Below are positions 26,312-36,557 of a stretch of DNA of 64,000 nt, piece by piece. The DNA lies in NCBI RefSeq assembly GCF_009870125.1, contig NC_046679.1:20522001-20586000 (forward strand). Direction: 5' to 3'. Under the pieces are notes generated by a model. The model was given only the letters and a program-made list of their open reading frames with translations, ran no database searches and had not been told where the DNA came from. Both the position numbers and the translations under genes were made by a program. Position 1 is the first letter of the stretch. Each line of letters opens with the position of its first letter. This stretch comes from Drosophila pseudoobscura (lineage: Eukaryota > Arthropoda > Insecta > Diptera > Drosophilidae).

Positions 26312-29185
26312 GCTTTCAAATAAATGTATCTTTTGAACAAACATCATATTCAAACAATCCCAAAACCCGACCAGAAAGAGTACATGACAAAGCAAAAGAC
26401 ACATCCAAACAAACAAAAAGTCACACACAAGCGAATTCTTCATTCTTGGGGCGTTCTGTCTCGGAAATATGTGAATGTATATATCCAATATGTCTATATA
26501 GTATTTCACAAATGCCCAGACGTAGCAGCCACATCCACGTCCCATTGAGAGGTGGCAGGGAAATGGGAACAAACTTGTAAAACGCTTCGAATGTTCGCTC
26601 ATTGGCGCTGTCAAGAGGCCTTCCTTCCTCCCGGGATCTCTCTCGCTCTCTCGGCTCTCGACCAGTCCCCCCCCTGATATAAGATATAAGCATGTGGAGT
26701 GATATGACATGCCAGGTGCCGTTTCTGTGGCTGCCCTGTCAACTCATTCGGGAGGCTTTTGCGCCTGGCCATGACGACAGCGATGCGCTACTTACTCGCG
26801 ATGTAGTTAACCAAAAGAAAAAGAGACTGACGCCGAAGATTGGGAAGACCACGACCACAGTGCTGACACTCAACGGGTTGCGGATGTGTGTTGATCTTTA
26901 GTCGGAAATCAAACTGAATTTGAGAGTGGGTATTAGGCTGAATGATGCTGAGATCTTCCCCAGAGGGAGATGATGGGCAAAGAAGACATAATGAGAGAGA
27001 AGAACACAGATCTGTTGCAGAATTATCTAAGAATTCAAGGGAACTTTAGCTCTTCAAAAGGAGAACTATCTAGAACACTTTCTGGCTCTTTTTTTATAGT
27101 AGAGATACCTTTATTCTCAAAACTCCCCTCCAACCCAACATCTCTGAGATACATTTGGCAATGCTGTTGCTGCTGTGTCTCACCCCTCCTTCTTCCCACT
27201 TTTGGGGGCATAGTAGTGTTGTAAACAAATTGCAACATATGACAGCAACATTTGACAATTGTAAATGGTCGATGGCAGTGCAAGTGTTCAGCATGTCTCT
27301 TTGTTGTCTCTGCCACAGCCATAGCCACAGCCAGCCAGCCAGCAGGCACTCACATGATTTGACAACAGCAAAAATGGAGAACATACGAGTACCAGGAAGA
27401 GCAGTGCTGTCTGTTTATTGATTTGGTGCTGGGTCCCTGGACAAGGTCAGAGCCGAGCTTATGAAATAGTCACAAGAAAACACTCAAAAATGTCTGCACA
27501 TCATGCATCAGTCTGACCCTCTGAGCGAGAGCCGTCTGCCAAGTTTTTTTGCAGAGGGGTGGGGGTCAAAGTTTGGGTCTAATGGCAAACTAGAAATATT
27601 AGTTGCACAATCAAATTTGATAACCTGACTGACAGTTCTGCCCAGACAAAAAAGGAGCTGCACTGGGTCAAGAGTTTGGTTGGGTCTCGGATTACTGCAA
27701 TTCAATTTGTGGCCATCCCTTTCACTCCTCGTATCTGTCTGTTTCTGTCTCTGTCTCTGTCTGTCCCTCTCTCGCTCTGCTGATCCGCATGACTGATGAA
27801 GCCGATGGCCGGTTGTCTGGTTACTGTCTGCCGGCTGTTTACTTGGTCATTAGTTTGGCACCCATTCAGGATGTGGCAGCCAGAGAGCGAGCCAGGGATG
27901 TGAAAAGAGCTTTTGATGTTAGCGCTTCCCCAAGCACACACCCATACATACATACATATATTGTATGTACACATGCTTCAAGCTGGTGTATCTGTGTGCT
28001 TGGAGGAGCATTTGCCACACTCAAATTCACTTTAATTAAATGAGCGGTAATTAATTTCAACTTTAATCGGAAATTCCATTTAGATTTTCCACGCTGATTG
28101 ATGTGCCCCTGACATCTCTTCCGCCAACGTCACATCGAAGACCACGAAAATGAGACAGCAGACAGCCACCAAAAAAGACAGAAAGAGGGGGATAGCAACA
28201 GCTTGTGTGTGGCACATTTTAAACATTTTTAAAAGTCGGAAAAAGTTTAAGTAAACTAAATTTCACATCGATATTTACAGAAAGATACTGTTGTAACAGC
28301 AAAACTTTTGCTTTATCTTATCCAATAACCAATTCCCATTTAGCGAATGGGCCATGACCCATATAAAATCAGTGAAACGTAGAATTAAGTCGCCCCCCTC
28401 GTACAACAGATAGGGATTGGAGAACACACAGAGAGCCACACATAGAAGAGCCAGCGGTTGCCGTCTATCACATTGACTGACTGCCACACATTTCACAGAT
28501 ATAAATACTAGAGATACAATATCTATTGCAGAAGGCATTGGCCCATGCTCGTGCCCATGCCTATTGTCTCTGGCAACTCTTTTGGCTTTGGCTCTTTGGC
28601 AGCGAATACGAGGCGGGCGGGCGGGCCAATTGACTTGGACTTGGCCATAATAACACGCCACGGTAAATGGCTTTTAAAAGTCTACTTTGCCACAGCACGC
28701 CCCCTCATTATGAACGACGCGTTTCCAACGCCCTCGCTGCCTCGCCAGTCGGAGGCCCAATACAGATGACAGAAAAGTTTTTTCGGGGGCGACTCACAAT
28801 GAACGGGAAATTGTCATTATCTTGCCATGAATATAAAAGATACAAAATAAGAGGGTGGGGGGCAAGCGACAAACATCTGTCTAGGGGGTGATACCTACCT
28901 TGGCCAGAACGAACTCCTCCTTCGCCTTGGCAATACAAAAGTTTCTGGGTTTTTGGTTTGGTTTTGGTCTGTTTTTTTCGGGTGCCAAACAAATTGCAGT
29001 TTGACACGTCATATTTATGAAATGAAATGAAATGCGCAACGTTGCAGAAAATCACAAAATAAATGAGAAAATTAACTGCCTGGGGCTTCAAGGGGGTATG
29101 GATGGGGTCTTGTCCACTTGAACGTTTGAGGATTGCCTAGAAACGCCTACAAATATTGGAAGGAGTGAAAGAAAACAAGTCTTAG

Positions 29186-29614
<429 letters not shown>

Positions 29615-30094
29615 GACGCGTGGCACTTTTCGGGTACTGGTTAGAGACTCAATCAGTTGTATCAGGAACCATATCAGACGGCGGCGGCGGCGGCCAGTGT
29701 GGCCGGTAGCTATCAGTCGCAGGGGCCGCAGGATGCTGTGTCCCTTGGCGGTAATGGTAATGGTGGTGGAGGTAGTGGTGTCGTTGGTGGTGGTGGTGCG
29801 GGTGTGACAGGCGGCGGTGGAGGCAGCAATAGTACCGGCAACGGTCCCAATTCGCTCTTCTCATCCGCTGCCAGCAACTCCAATGCCGATTGCCTCAAGT
29901 ATCCGCAAGAGTTCTGATCTCAGGTTATCATCAGGCAGCAGCAGGCGGAGCAGGAGGAGCACAATCGTCATCCGCAGATGATGGAACAGCTGCTGGAATC
30001 GGACTGTGAGCCCGATCCGGAGCTGGACCTGGAACTGGAACTGGAACTGGACTACAAGACGGACATTGTTGGCTGCAATATGTTCTGCTGCTGA
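29615..30094 (+). other. Coding-like segment in the Scr frame, downstream of the stop
   Basis: Read in the Scr frame, 9 codons follow the annotated TAG (29612), then TAG (29642-29644), 90 open codons, TGA (29915-29917), 58 open codons and TGA (30092-30094). The 90-codon block has Ala, Gly and Asn runs and ends with Ser/Asn-rich sequence and LKYPQEF. The 58-codon block is Gln/Glu/Leu-rich and ends NMFCC. Third positions favour G/C, unlike the AT-rich UTR beyond 30490. It could be multiple stop readthrough, an alternatively spliced tail, eroded ancestral coding sequence, or repeat composition, since other frames are partly open too. Confidence 0.35.
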
Positions 30095-30780
30095 GGCGAT
30101 CTAGCCACCACCTGCCCCAAATCTTGCCTACCGCATACCGCCACCCGCCTGTCCCAGTCGCCGCTCTCCCGTCGATCAACCAACATCAGAGACGATGTTT
30201 CTTGTTTGCAACTGATTCGTGTTAAGCTAAGAAACGAGCTGTTCCCCCGCCCCCCGCACGGCAGCTCGTTTGGGTCTATGATACTGGATGTGGGACCCCA
30301 AGCAATCACACAATTCTATTCGATATTCGATACGTTTCCTTCCCTTCAAAACTTTCCCCGAATTGAGCACAGCTCTCAACTGCCTGGGGATCCCAGAGAG
30401 ATTTCCTTTCTATTCCCCTAATTCTGGACTTTCTTTATGTGAATGCGTGTGGTTCGCCCCCAGTATGATGGACCTCTTTCTCTAAGCAGTATTCGAAAAG
30501 CTGTTAGTCTGTAAGTCTAGCATAAATTTTAGTCCCTAAGAGCTGCACAGATGAGGAGATGAACAGAGATGAAGATCGAGTTAAACAAAAACTAATATCT
30601 GCAATAATTTCAAAGTGATTTCTAACTAACATTAGTTCTTCGTTTAAAGATATACCCAATCCAAGTCCAAGCCCAAACCCAACCCAATTCCCCGCCCTCC
30701 AGGGAGTCCTAAAGTGTGTACTTAATACCTAGCTAGTAGATAACCTAAATCTAGTTAACCACATAAGGCTTTGTTTAGTT

Positions 30781-30788
30781 TGTAAATA
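30781..30788 (+). promoter_or_regulatory. Pumilio-type element in the Scr 3' UTR
   Basis: TGTAAATA matches the UGUANAUA consensus bound by Pumilio. A single copy in a 2.3-kb AT-rich UTR may occur by chance. Confidence 0.3.
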
Positions 30789-31005
30789 GCAGAGAGCGCC
30801 CTCGGACTCGGGGGACGGCTTTCTTTTTATTATGTTTGTGTTTCGTTTAGAAATGAAAGTATTTTGAAAGTATCTCTACTGTTCAGTTTATTTTGTGTGT
30901 TGTTGAAAGTGCTCTAGCAGCTTCGAAAATGCTTTACTAATTTTATCCAAAAACAAAAACTAAAAACAAAAAAGATTCAAATCGTTTTATAATTTGCCAC
31001 TGAAG

Positions 31006-31028
31006 AACAAATTCGGAAGTCAAACAGG
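31006..31028 (+). promoter_or_regulatory. miR-10 target site (3'-compensatory type) in Scr
   Basis: AACAAATTCGGA at 31006-31017 is a perfect 12-nt complement of the 3' half of miR-10-5p (nt 11-22). After a short gap, AACAGG-type sequence at 31023-31028 pairs with seed nt 3-7. Nucleotides 2 and 8 are mismatched, so this is a weak seed with strong 3' pairing. I recall Scr being cited as a predicted miR-10 target of exactly this class in Drosophila. mir-10 itself lies 26.8 kb downstream in this window. Confidence 0.7.
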
Positions 31029-31722
31029 AACTAAAAAATATTTCACATTTAGCATAGAATTCGATATGGAAACTGGACTTTCTTTCGAGCCGCATTAAAA
31101 GAATATATTTTTTATTTAGAGACCTCTTTCAGCAATGTTTCATGTCTGTAAAAAAAAAAAACAAAAACAAAAACAAAACCGAAAGGTAATCAATAATAAG
31201 CAAAGGAAAATCTTGAATAGAACGAGAATTGTTACACTCGAAAAAGCTAAAGGAAACCCAACCCCATAACCGTAATGTAATGTAATTATTTATGCTGTAC
31301 TTTTCGCTAAGCTAAGGTTAGTGCATTCTAGAACTATCGGTAGTCTATGTGAACCCTAGCCCGTAAGCCTAAATTATATGTATATCGAACTAGCAAGACA
31401 AATTTTTAGTGAAAACAGAACAAAAATGGGATACAAATCGAACAAAATATGGCGATGGAAAATGCATAAAAATCAAACAAAAAATACTTAGCACAAATTA
31501 ATTAATCATTACTATTATTATTTTTTGTTTCATTTCGTTGTACATTTGTTCAATCATTCATTTGATGCACCCACCCTTTCGATTGGTTTATTGTTTTTTA
31601 TTGCAATTTGTCTGAACCGAAACGAAATGCAATACAATATACAAAACACTGTTTGTAGTTTTTGGGTTAAGGGGGCGCTTACGCACAGTGGGCGCAAAAA
31701 GTTTAACTGCATTCCATGTAAA

Positions 31723-31728
31723 AATAAA
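31723..31728 (+). terminator. Candidate proximal poly(A) signal of Scr
   Basis: AATAAA in AT-rich 3' UTR, about 210 bp before the distal signal. It could give a slightly shorter 3' end. Confidence 0.35.
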
Positions 31729-31936
31729 ATTACGCAACTAATTTTTAATGAAATTCGTATGTATATGTATTAACTTAATCTGGGTTCAATTGCATAGGCA
31801 TTGCATTGTTTCTAAAAAAAAAATGGAATCGAAAATCAAATGGAAATTTCAACTATGAAACCACAAAAACCATACAAATATAATGACAAAACAAAACAAA
31901 ACCAATTTGTAAACATGTATGAATATGGCATAAAAA

Positions 31937-31942
31937 AATAAA
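31937..31942 (+). terminator. Distal poly(A) signal of Scr
   Basis: AATAAA, last in the AT-rich UTR. It is followed after about 20 nt by a change to ordinary intergenic sequence and TTATTCC/TTTGTTTG-type downstream elements. Cleavage is expected near 31955-31965. Confidence 0.55.
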
Positions 31943-32055
31943 AACTATTTTAAAATGTACCACCAGATATCATCTTATTCCTGATCAAGGCTTTGTTTGG
32001 GATGCTGGGGTGGGCATTATTCTGAGAAGAAGGCGTGGGCGGGGGTGGCCCAAGT

Positions 32056-32128
32056 GCCCGGGTAGCTCAGTCGGTAGAGCATTGGACTTTTAATCCAAGG
32101 GTCCAGGGTTCAAGTCCCTGCTCGGGCG
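32056..32128 (+). tRNA. tRNA-Lys (anticodon UUU), copy 1
   Basis: A 73-nt cloverleaf with no intron and no encoded CCA. Acceptor arms are GCCCGGG and CTCGGGC, the D stem is GCTC/GAGC, and the anticodon stem TTGGA/TCCAA surrounds loop CTTTTAA (anticodon TTT). The T arm is CAGGG-TTCAAGT-CCCTG and the discriminator is G. A Pol III terminator T5 follows at about 32133. This is the first gene of a duplicated tRNA-tRNA-7SL block, 100 bp past the Scr poly(A) region. All five copies in the window are identical over the mature region. Confidence 0.97.
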
Positions 32129-32286
32129 ATTTCTTTTTGCTTGCTCTTAATCATTGCAGCCTTCATATTTAGTTATTATTCTCGATTTAGAGAAATACTT
32201 TTTCAAACTAAAAATACTTGTTCCACGTCATCAGAATGGGATCAGAACGTTGGTTTTGTTAGTACTTTGGCAAGCGTTGGTTGAAT

Positions 32287-32359
32287 GCCCGGGTAGCTCA
32301 GTCGGTAGAGCATTGGACTTTTAATCCAAGGGTCCAGGGTTCAAGTCCCTGCTCGGGCG
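32287..32359 (+). tRNA. tRNA-Lys (anticodon UUU), copy 2
   Basis: Identical 73-nt gene, followed by AAAACTTTTTG, so the Pol III terminator is a T5 run. The 158-bp spacer from copy 1 is closely similar to the spacer between copies 3 and 4, showing that the pair was duplicated as a unit. Confidence 0.97.
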
Positions 32360-32639
32360 AAAACTTTTTGATATATTTTTATTTTCTCTTTTTTTGTTTA
32401 ATTTTTTAATATTTGAATTTTTCTTTTGACTGATCTTATTTTTGTCAATAGAAAAATTTTTTTACGTTTAAAAAGTTTATTTTGTTTTCGATTGCATTGT
32501 ACATCTCAAAGCAGTTTAAAGCAGTGAAATTAGAATTTAATTCTGTCGGTTGAGCAGTTCATTATGTCGGCAAAGCAGTTCAGGTTAGAAAACCTTTCGA
32601 ATTTGTAACTCGTTTTTGAGTATTAAACCCCGGACTTTC
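32360..32639. other. Spacer between tRNA-Lys copy 2 and 7SL copy 1
   Basis: AT-rich, with T-runs, then two GCAGTT(C/T)A(G/T)-type motifs near 32514-32590. It should contain upstream promoter elements of 7SL; a TATTAAA lies about 20 bp before the RNA start. It shares the GCAGTTCA motifs with the 47138-47490 spacer but is otherwise divergent. No gene seen. Confidence 0.5.
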
Positions 32640-32937
32640 GACTGGAAGGTTGGCATCTTCTGTAATCACGCTTCTGTGAGGTCAGATTGTGGGATGGCCT
32701 GAGGCTGGGAATCACTGTGTAACGGACCAGCTCATGTTGACGGAACGTCCGCACTAAGCTTGCCATCAATATGGGTGCCATGGAGGAGTCCGCGGCATTC
32801 AGGTTGGCTAAGGAGGGATGAACCGGGCCAGGGGTGAAAACCAGCAGCCAAGAGTTCCCGTGGTAGGCAGTAGTGGGATAGCGTACCGGAGTGAACTGCC
32901 GTTTCCAGCCCACCAACATGGTTGGACCACAATCTTT
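32640..32937 (+). ncRNA. 7SL RNA (signal recognition particle RNA), copy 1
   Basis: About 298 nt from GACTGGAAGG to a T5 Pol III terminator (32935-32939). It scaffolds the signal recognition particle that targets nascent secretory proteins to the ER. Recognition rests on conserved S-domain strings shared with animal 7SL RNA: CCGCACTAAG with GCATCAATATGG (helix 6 region, about 32749-32774), CTAAGGAGGG with GAACCGG (32808-32825), and CCCGTG with CAGTAGTGGGAT (helix 8 region, about 32857-32879). The 5' and 3' ends form the Alu domain. An apparently conserved protein on the opposite strand is an artefact of this RNA. It is identical to copy 2 across the transcribed region, so both may be functional. 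Confidence 0.93.
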
Positions 32938-33179
32938 TTGCTACTCCAAATTTTTATTTTCTTTTTTTCAAAGTCTTTTTTTATTATTTTCACATAAAAA
33001 TTAAAGCGAAGATAGAAATCGAGTGTTTCGTCCAATCTTTATCCCACCCCGTCACTTCAAGATTAAACGGTTACAACGCTTACTACTCCTGCAGCTAATC
33101 GAACAAATATAATTATGGTAACAACAATGACACTCTCTCATCTCCCCATGCGGCCATAGCTTATGTATTATTTTAGGGA
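32938..33179. other. AT-rich flank of 7SL copy 1
   Basis: The first 40 bp are still homologous to the flank of 7SL copy 2. The rest is unique AT-rich sequence with no recognised feature. Confidence 0.5.
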
Positions 33180-34252
33180 TTTATTAAACAAATACTTTTA
33201 AATTACGATTACGATACGTAAAATGAGTATATGGGTGAAAATTGATGTGTGTAACGTCCAGAAGGAAGCGTTTTTATACCCGATACTCAAAATGAGTATT
33301 GTGGTATATTAGATTTGTGGTAAAAGTGGATGTGTGTAACGTCCAGAAGGAATCGTTTCCGACCCTATAAAGAATATATATTCTTGATCAGCATCAATAG
33401 CCGAGTCGATAGAGCCCTGTCTGTCTGTCCGTCCGTCCGTCTGTCCGTCCCCTTCAGCGCCTAATGCTCAAAGACTATAAGAGCTAGAGCAACGATGTTT
33501 TGGATCCAGACTTCTGTGACATGTCACTGCTACAAAAATATTTCTAAACTTCGCCCCCCCCCACTTCCGCCCCCACAAAGGACGAAAATCTGTGGCATCC
33601 ACATTTTTAAAGATACGATAAAACCAAAAACGCAGAATCGTAGAGAATGACCATATATGACTGCAGAATCTGAATTGGATCGTATTATTATTATAGCCAG
33701 CATCAAGAAAACAATTTCATTTTTTCTTGCCCTGTCTCTCTCTAACACACACGTAGCATAGGCGGCTTTGCTTAGAGTAAAACATTAGCGCCTAGATCTC
33801 AGAGACTATAAAAGCTAGAGCAACCAAATTTGGTATCCACACTCCTAATAAATCAGACCGAGACGAGTTTGTTTCAAAATTTCGCCACACCCCCTTCCGC
33901 CCCGCAAAGGATGCAAATCTGGGGATATTCACAAATCTCAGAGAGTATTAAGGCTAGAGTAACCAAATTTAGTGTCCGTACTACTGTTAGATCTCACTAT
34001 AAAACGTATATCTCAAAATTTCGCACCACCCCCTTCCGCCCCCACAAAGGACGAAAATCTGTTGCATCCACAATATTGCACATTCGAGAAAACTAAAAAC
34101 GCAGAATCATAAATAATGACCATATCTATCAGGTTGCTGAATCTGGATCAGATCGGATCATTTTTATAGCCAAAGGAAACAAATCAATTTGCAGTGGCTA
34201 CGCAGCGCCCGACGTCACGCTCAGACTGATTTTCTGTCTCTCTCGCACGCAC
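33180..34252 (+). mobile_element. DINE-1/INE-1-like (Helentron-type) element, copies A and B
   Basis: A truncated head fragment (about 33195-33274) is followed by a second start at 33275, TATACCCGATACTC. Copy B has the core found in Drosophila DINE-1 elements: GTTTCCGACCCTATAAAG, then ATATATTCTTGATCAGCATC, AGCCGAGTCGAT and a GTCTGTCCGTCCGT run. It then carries three degenerate internal modules of about 150 bp, each with AAGAGCTAGAGCAAC-type and CTTCCGCCCCCACAAAGGACGA strings. The 3' end is missing: sequence matching copy C to CTCTCGCACG stops at 34252, where the satellite array begins. Non-autonomous, no coding capacity. Family assignment is from memory of the core motif. Confidence 0.7.
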
Positions 34253-35030
34253 AATTATAGTAACAATTATTCAAAAAAATCAAAAATAACAATTATAATA
34301 ACAATTATTCAATAAAAATCAAGAATAACAGTTATAATAACAATTATTCAATAAAAATCAAGAATAATATTTATAATAACAATTATTCAAAAAAATCAAG
34401 AATAACAATTATAATAACGATTATTCAATAAAAATCAAGAATAACAATTAGAATAACAATTATTCAAAAAAATCAAGAATAACAGTTATAATAACAATTA
34501 TTCAATAAAAATCAAGAATAACAGTTATAATAACAATTATTCAATAAAAATCAAGAATAACAGTTATAATAACAATTATTCAATAAAAATCAAGAATAAC
34601 AATTATAATAACGATTATTCAATAAAAATCAAGAATAACAATTATAATAACAATTATTCAATAAAAATCAAGAATAACAATTATAATAACGATTATTCAA
34701 TAAAAATCAAGAATAACAATTATAATAACGATTATTCAATAAAAATCAAGAATAACAATTATAATAACGATTATTCAATAAAAATCAAGAATAACAATTA
34801 TAATAACGATTATTCTATAAAAATCAAGAATAACAATTATAATAACAATTATAATAACGATTATTCAATAAAAATCAAGAATAACAATTATAATAACAAT
34901 TATAATAACGATTATTCAATAAAAATCAAGAATAACAATTATAATAACGATTATTCAATAAAAATCAAGAATAACAATTATAATAACGATTATTCAATAA
35001 AAATCAAGAATAACAATTATAATAACAATT
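34253..35030 (+). repeat. 39-bp AT-rich satellite array, left part
   Basis: Tandem copies of a unit containing CAATAAAAATCAAGAATAAC and ATTATAATAACGATTAT. The first units near DINE copy B are degenerate (38-39 bp, CAATTATTCAAAAAAATC); later ones are homogeneous. The array is interrupted at 35030 by the LTR element and resumes at 40701. The target-site duplication shows the two parts were one array. Confidence 0.95.
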
Positions 35031-35221
35031 TGTAAGATATGAATATTAGTTTATAAGATTTGAATATTAGTTACTCATCGATAGTATTATAAGAAATACC
35101 AATGTACCCGATATATCGATACTTGTCCTCGACAAGTATCGATATGCCAACACAAATCAATTGATATACGACAATGAAGACAGAAGAACATATAATAAAA
35201 CCGTGCTATTAAAAGTTTACA
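35031..35221 (+). repeat. 5' LTR of the Gypsy-type element
   Basis: 191 bp, TGTAAG...TTTACA. It contains a perfect inverted repeat with 15-bp arms and a CTC loop at 35113-35145 (ATATCGATACTTGTC and its complement) and an AATAAA poly(A) signal at 35194-35199. The sequence after it, TATCAGGTGTGGGGTTTGCC, does not start with a standard TGG primer-binding site. Confidence 0.95.
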
Positions 35222-35273
35222 TATCAGGTGTGGGGTTTGCCCAAAAAAAAAAATAAATAAATAAAACTCTGCG

Positions 35274-36557
35274 ATGAACTATGCGGACATAAGAGCGAAA
35301 ACCAAAAGTGAACTTAGCGACATATTGCGTAGGCAAAACGTATATTTTGATCAAGATGCCAACATACACCAATTACGTACAGCAGTGAAAAAAATCATGG
35401 AAGACACGCATGAGCTAGGAAATACGGCGCCAAGCGCAGACGAGACTATGCAGGCAGACATTTTTGCAGTCCCGGTTGAGCGCGAGATAGACAGAGACAA
35501 CCGTAGTGCACAACACGCAGTAAAAGCGGCGCCAGAAGAACATGGTGAAAATGTGCAGAAGGCTCGAGAAGCATTCATGCCGCGACAAGACAACGCTTGT
35601 TCGAAATTGACCATGCGATCAGATGAATACGAAGAAGAATCGCGCCGTTTGCAGCAGTTGGAACAATTGTACGTTTCTCGCAAGCGCTTAGCTGATCTCA
35701 AATTAAGCATATTGAAAACGGAGAAAGAGGCTATGGAGTTGGAAACGCCGAGGGATTGCATCGACTTGACACACATTGAGGCGTTGATGCGTCCATTTTC
35801 TGGAGATGACGACCAGGCTGTAACCAGTTGGATAAGTAACTTTGAGGACATTATGAATTTCCATGGTGTATCCGAGTCAAAATGCTGGATATTAGCGAAG
35901 CGGCTGCTAGGCGGATCGGCGAAGGCGTACATCGACCATGTGGCGCCTTTGACTTGGCAATTGATGCGAGCAGAATTGCTCAACGTCTTTGAGCAGAAAG
36001 TGACAGCGTGGGACATTGGAAAGCGACTGGAGGCACGGAAAATTGCAAATAATGAAAGCGCATTGCAATATTTCGTCGCAATGTGCAGCATAGCGTCGCA
36101 AGCAGACATGGCCACGAGCGATGTGGTCAAATTCATCGTAGAGGGACTGCAGGACAAGACGGGCATGGCAGCATCCATGCTATACTGCACCACACTCAAC
36201 GAGTTGCGTGACAAGATGGTCACCTATGATAAGGTCAGAAGAGCTCCTGGCGTCGTAGCAATTCGTAGCGAAGGTATGACAAAGGGAAAACTAAATGTGA
36301 GTATGGCAGTTGGGCAGCAGCAAGGTGGTGGCGCAATGCGTTGCTACAACTGTCGGCAATTTGGGCACGTTATGAAGGAATGCAGTCAGCCAAAGAGACC
36401 GGATGGAGCATGTTTTAACTGTTGGAGTACCAGCCACCTATATTCGCAGTGCCCGAAACGAAAGATGGCCACTAGGGTAGCTGCAGTTCAAGATGAGGAG
36501 CGACCAGGAGAAAAAAACAACGACGAGTTAGCGGCTGTCCAGTCAATCACTTTATGA
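35274..36557 (+). CDS. gag: Gag polyprotein of the LTR retrotransposon
   Basis: 427 residues starting 53 nt after the 5' LTR, ending in TGA at 36555-36557. The N-terminal part is charged and helical with a likely coiled coil (about residues 115-160). The middle resembles a Ty3/Gypsy capsid region, with PFSGDDDQAVTSWISNFE followed by LLGGSAKAY. Two CX2CX4HX4C nucleic-acid-binding knuckles lie at about 357-394: CYNCRQFGHVMKEC and CFNCWSTSHLYSQC. It forms the particle and packages the RNA. The pol frame continues in phase after the stop, so Gag-Pol is probably made by readthrough of UGA followed by CUU. Confidence 0.93.
   Translation: MNYADIRAKTKSELSDILRRQNVYFDQDANIHQLRTAVKKIMEDTHELGNTAPSADETMQADIFAVPVEREIDRDNRSAQHAVKAAPEEHGENVQKAREAFMPRQDNACSKLTMRSDEYEEESRRLQQLEQLYVSRKRLADLKLSILKTEKEAMELETPRDCIDLTHIEALMRPFSGDDDQAVTSWISNFEDIMNFHGVSESKCWILAKRLLGGSAKAYIDHVAPLTWQLMRAELLNVFEQKVTAWDIGKRLEARKIANNESALQYFVAMCSIASQADMATSDVVKFIVEGLQDKTGMAASMLYCTTLNELRDKMVTYDKVRRAPGVVAIRSEGMTKGKLNVSMAVGQQQGGGAMRCYNCRQFGHVMKECSQPKRPDGACFNCWSTSHLYSQCPKRKMATRVAAVQDEERPGEKNNDELAAVQSITL

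Larger units (their letters stand above)
29615..31960 (+). other. Scr: Scr 3' untranslated region
   Basis: About 2.35 kb from the stop codon to the distal poly(A) signal. The first 480 nt are GC-rich and coding-like in the Scr frame (separate entry). The rest is AT-rich with A-runs, typical of long Hox 3' UTRs. Visible elements are a Pumilio-type TGTAAATA at 30781-30788, a 3'-compensatory miR-10 site at 31006-31028, a candidate AATAAA at 31723-31728 and a distal AATAAA at 31937-31942. Extent is by signal and composition only. Confidence 0.75.

Noticed and set aside
31525..31773. 82-codon open frame in the Scr 3' UTR
   Set aside because: AT-rich, no coding-like composition, contains a poly(A) signal; not in the Scr frame context.
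32623..32932. Open frames on the minus strand, duplicated exactly near 47474-47783, which look like a conserved 98-residue protein
   Set aside because: The + strand is 7SL RNA with its conserved S-domain strings and Pol III terminator; identity comes from the duplicated RNA gene.
35351..36223. 290-codon minus-strand open frame
   Set aside because: Shadow of gag; no domain, and opposite to a clearly typed retrotransposon gene.
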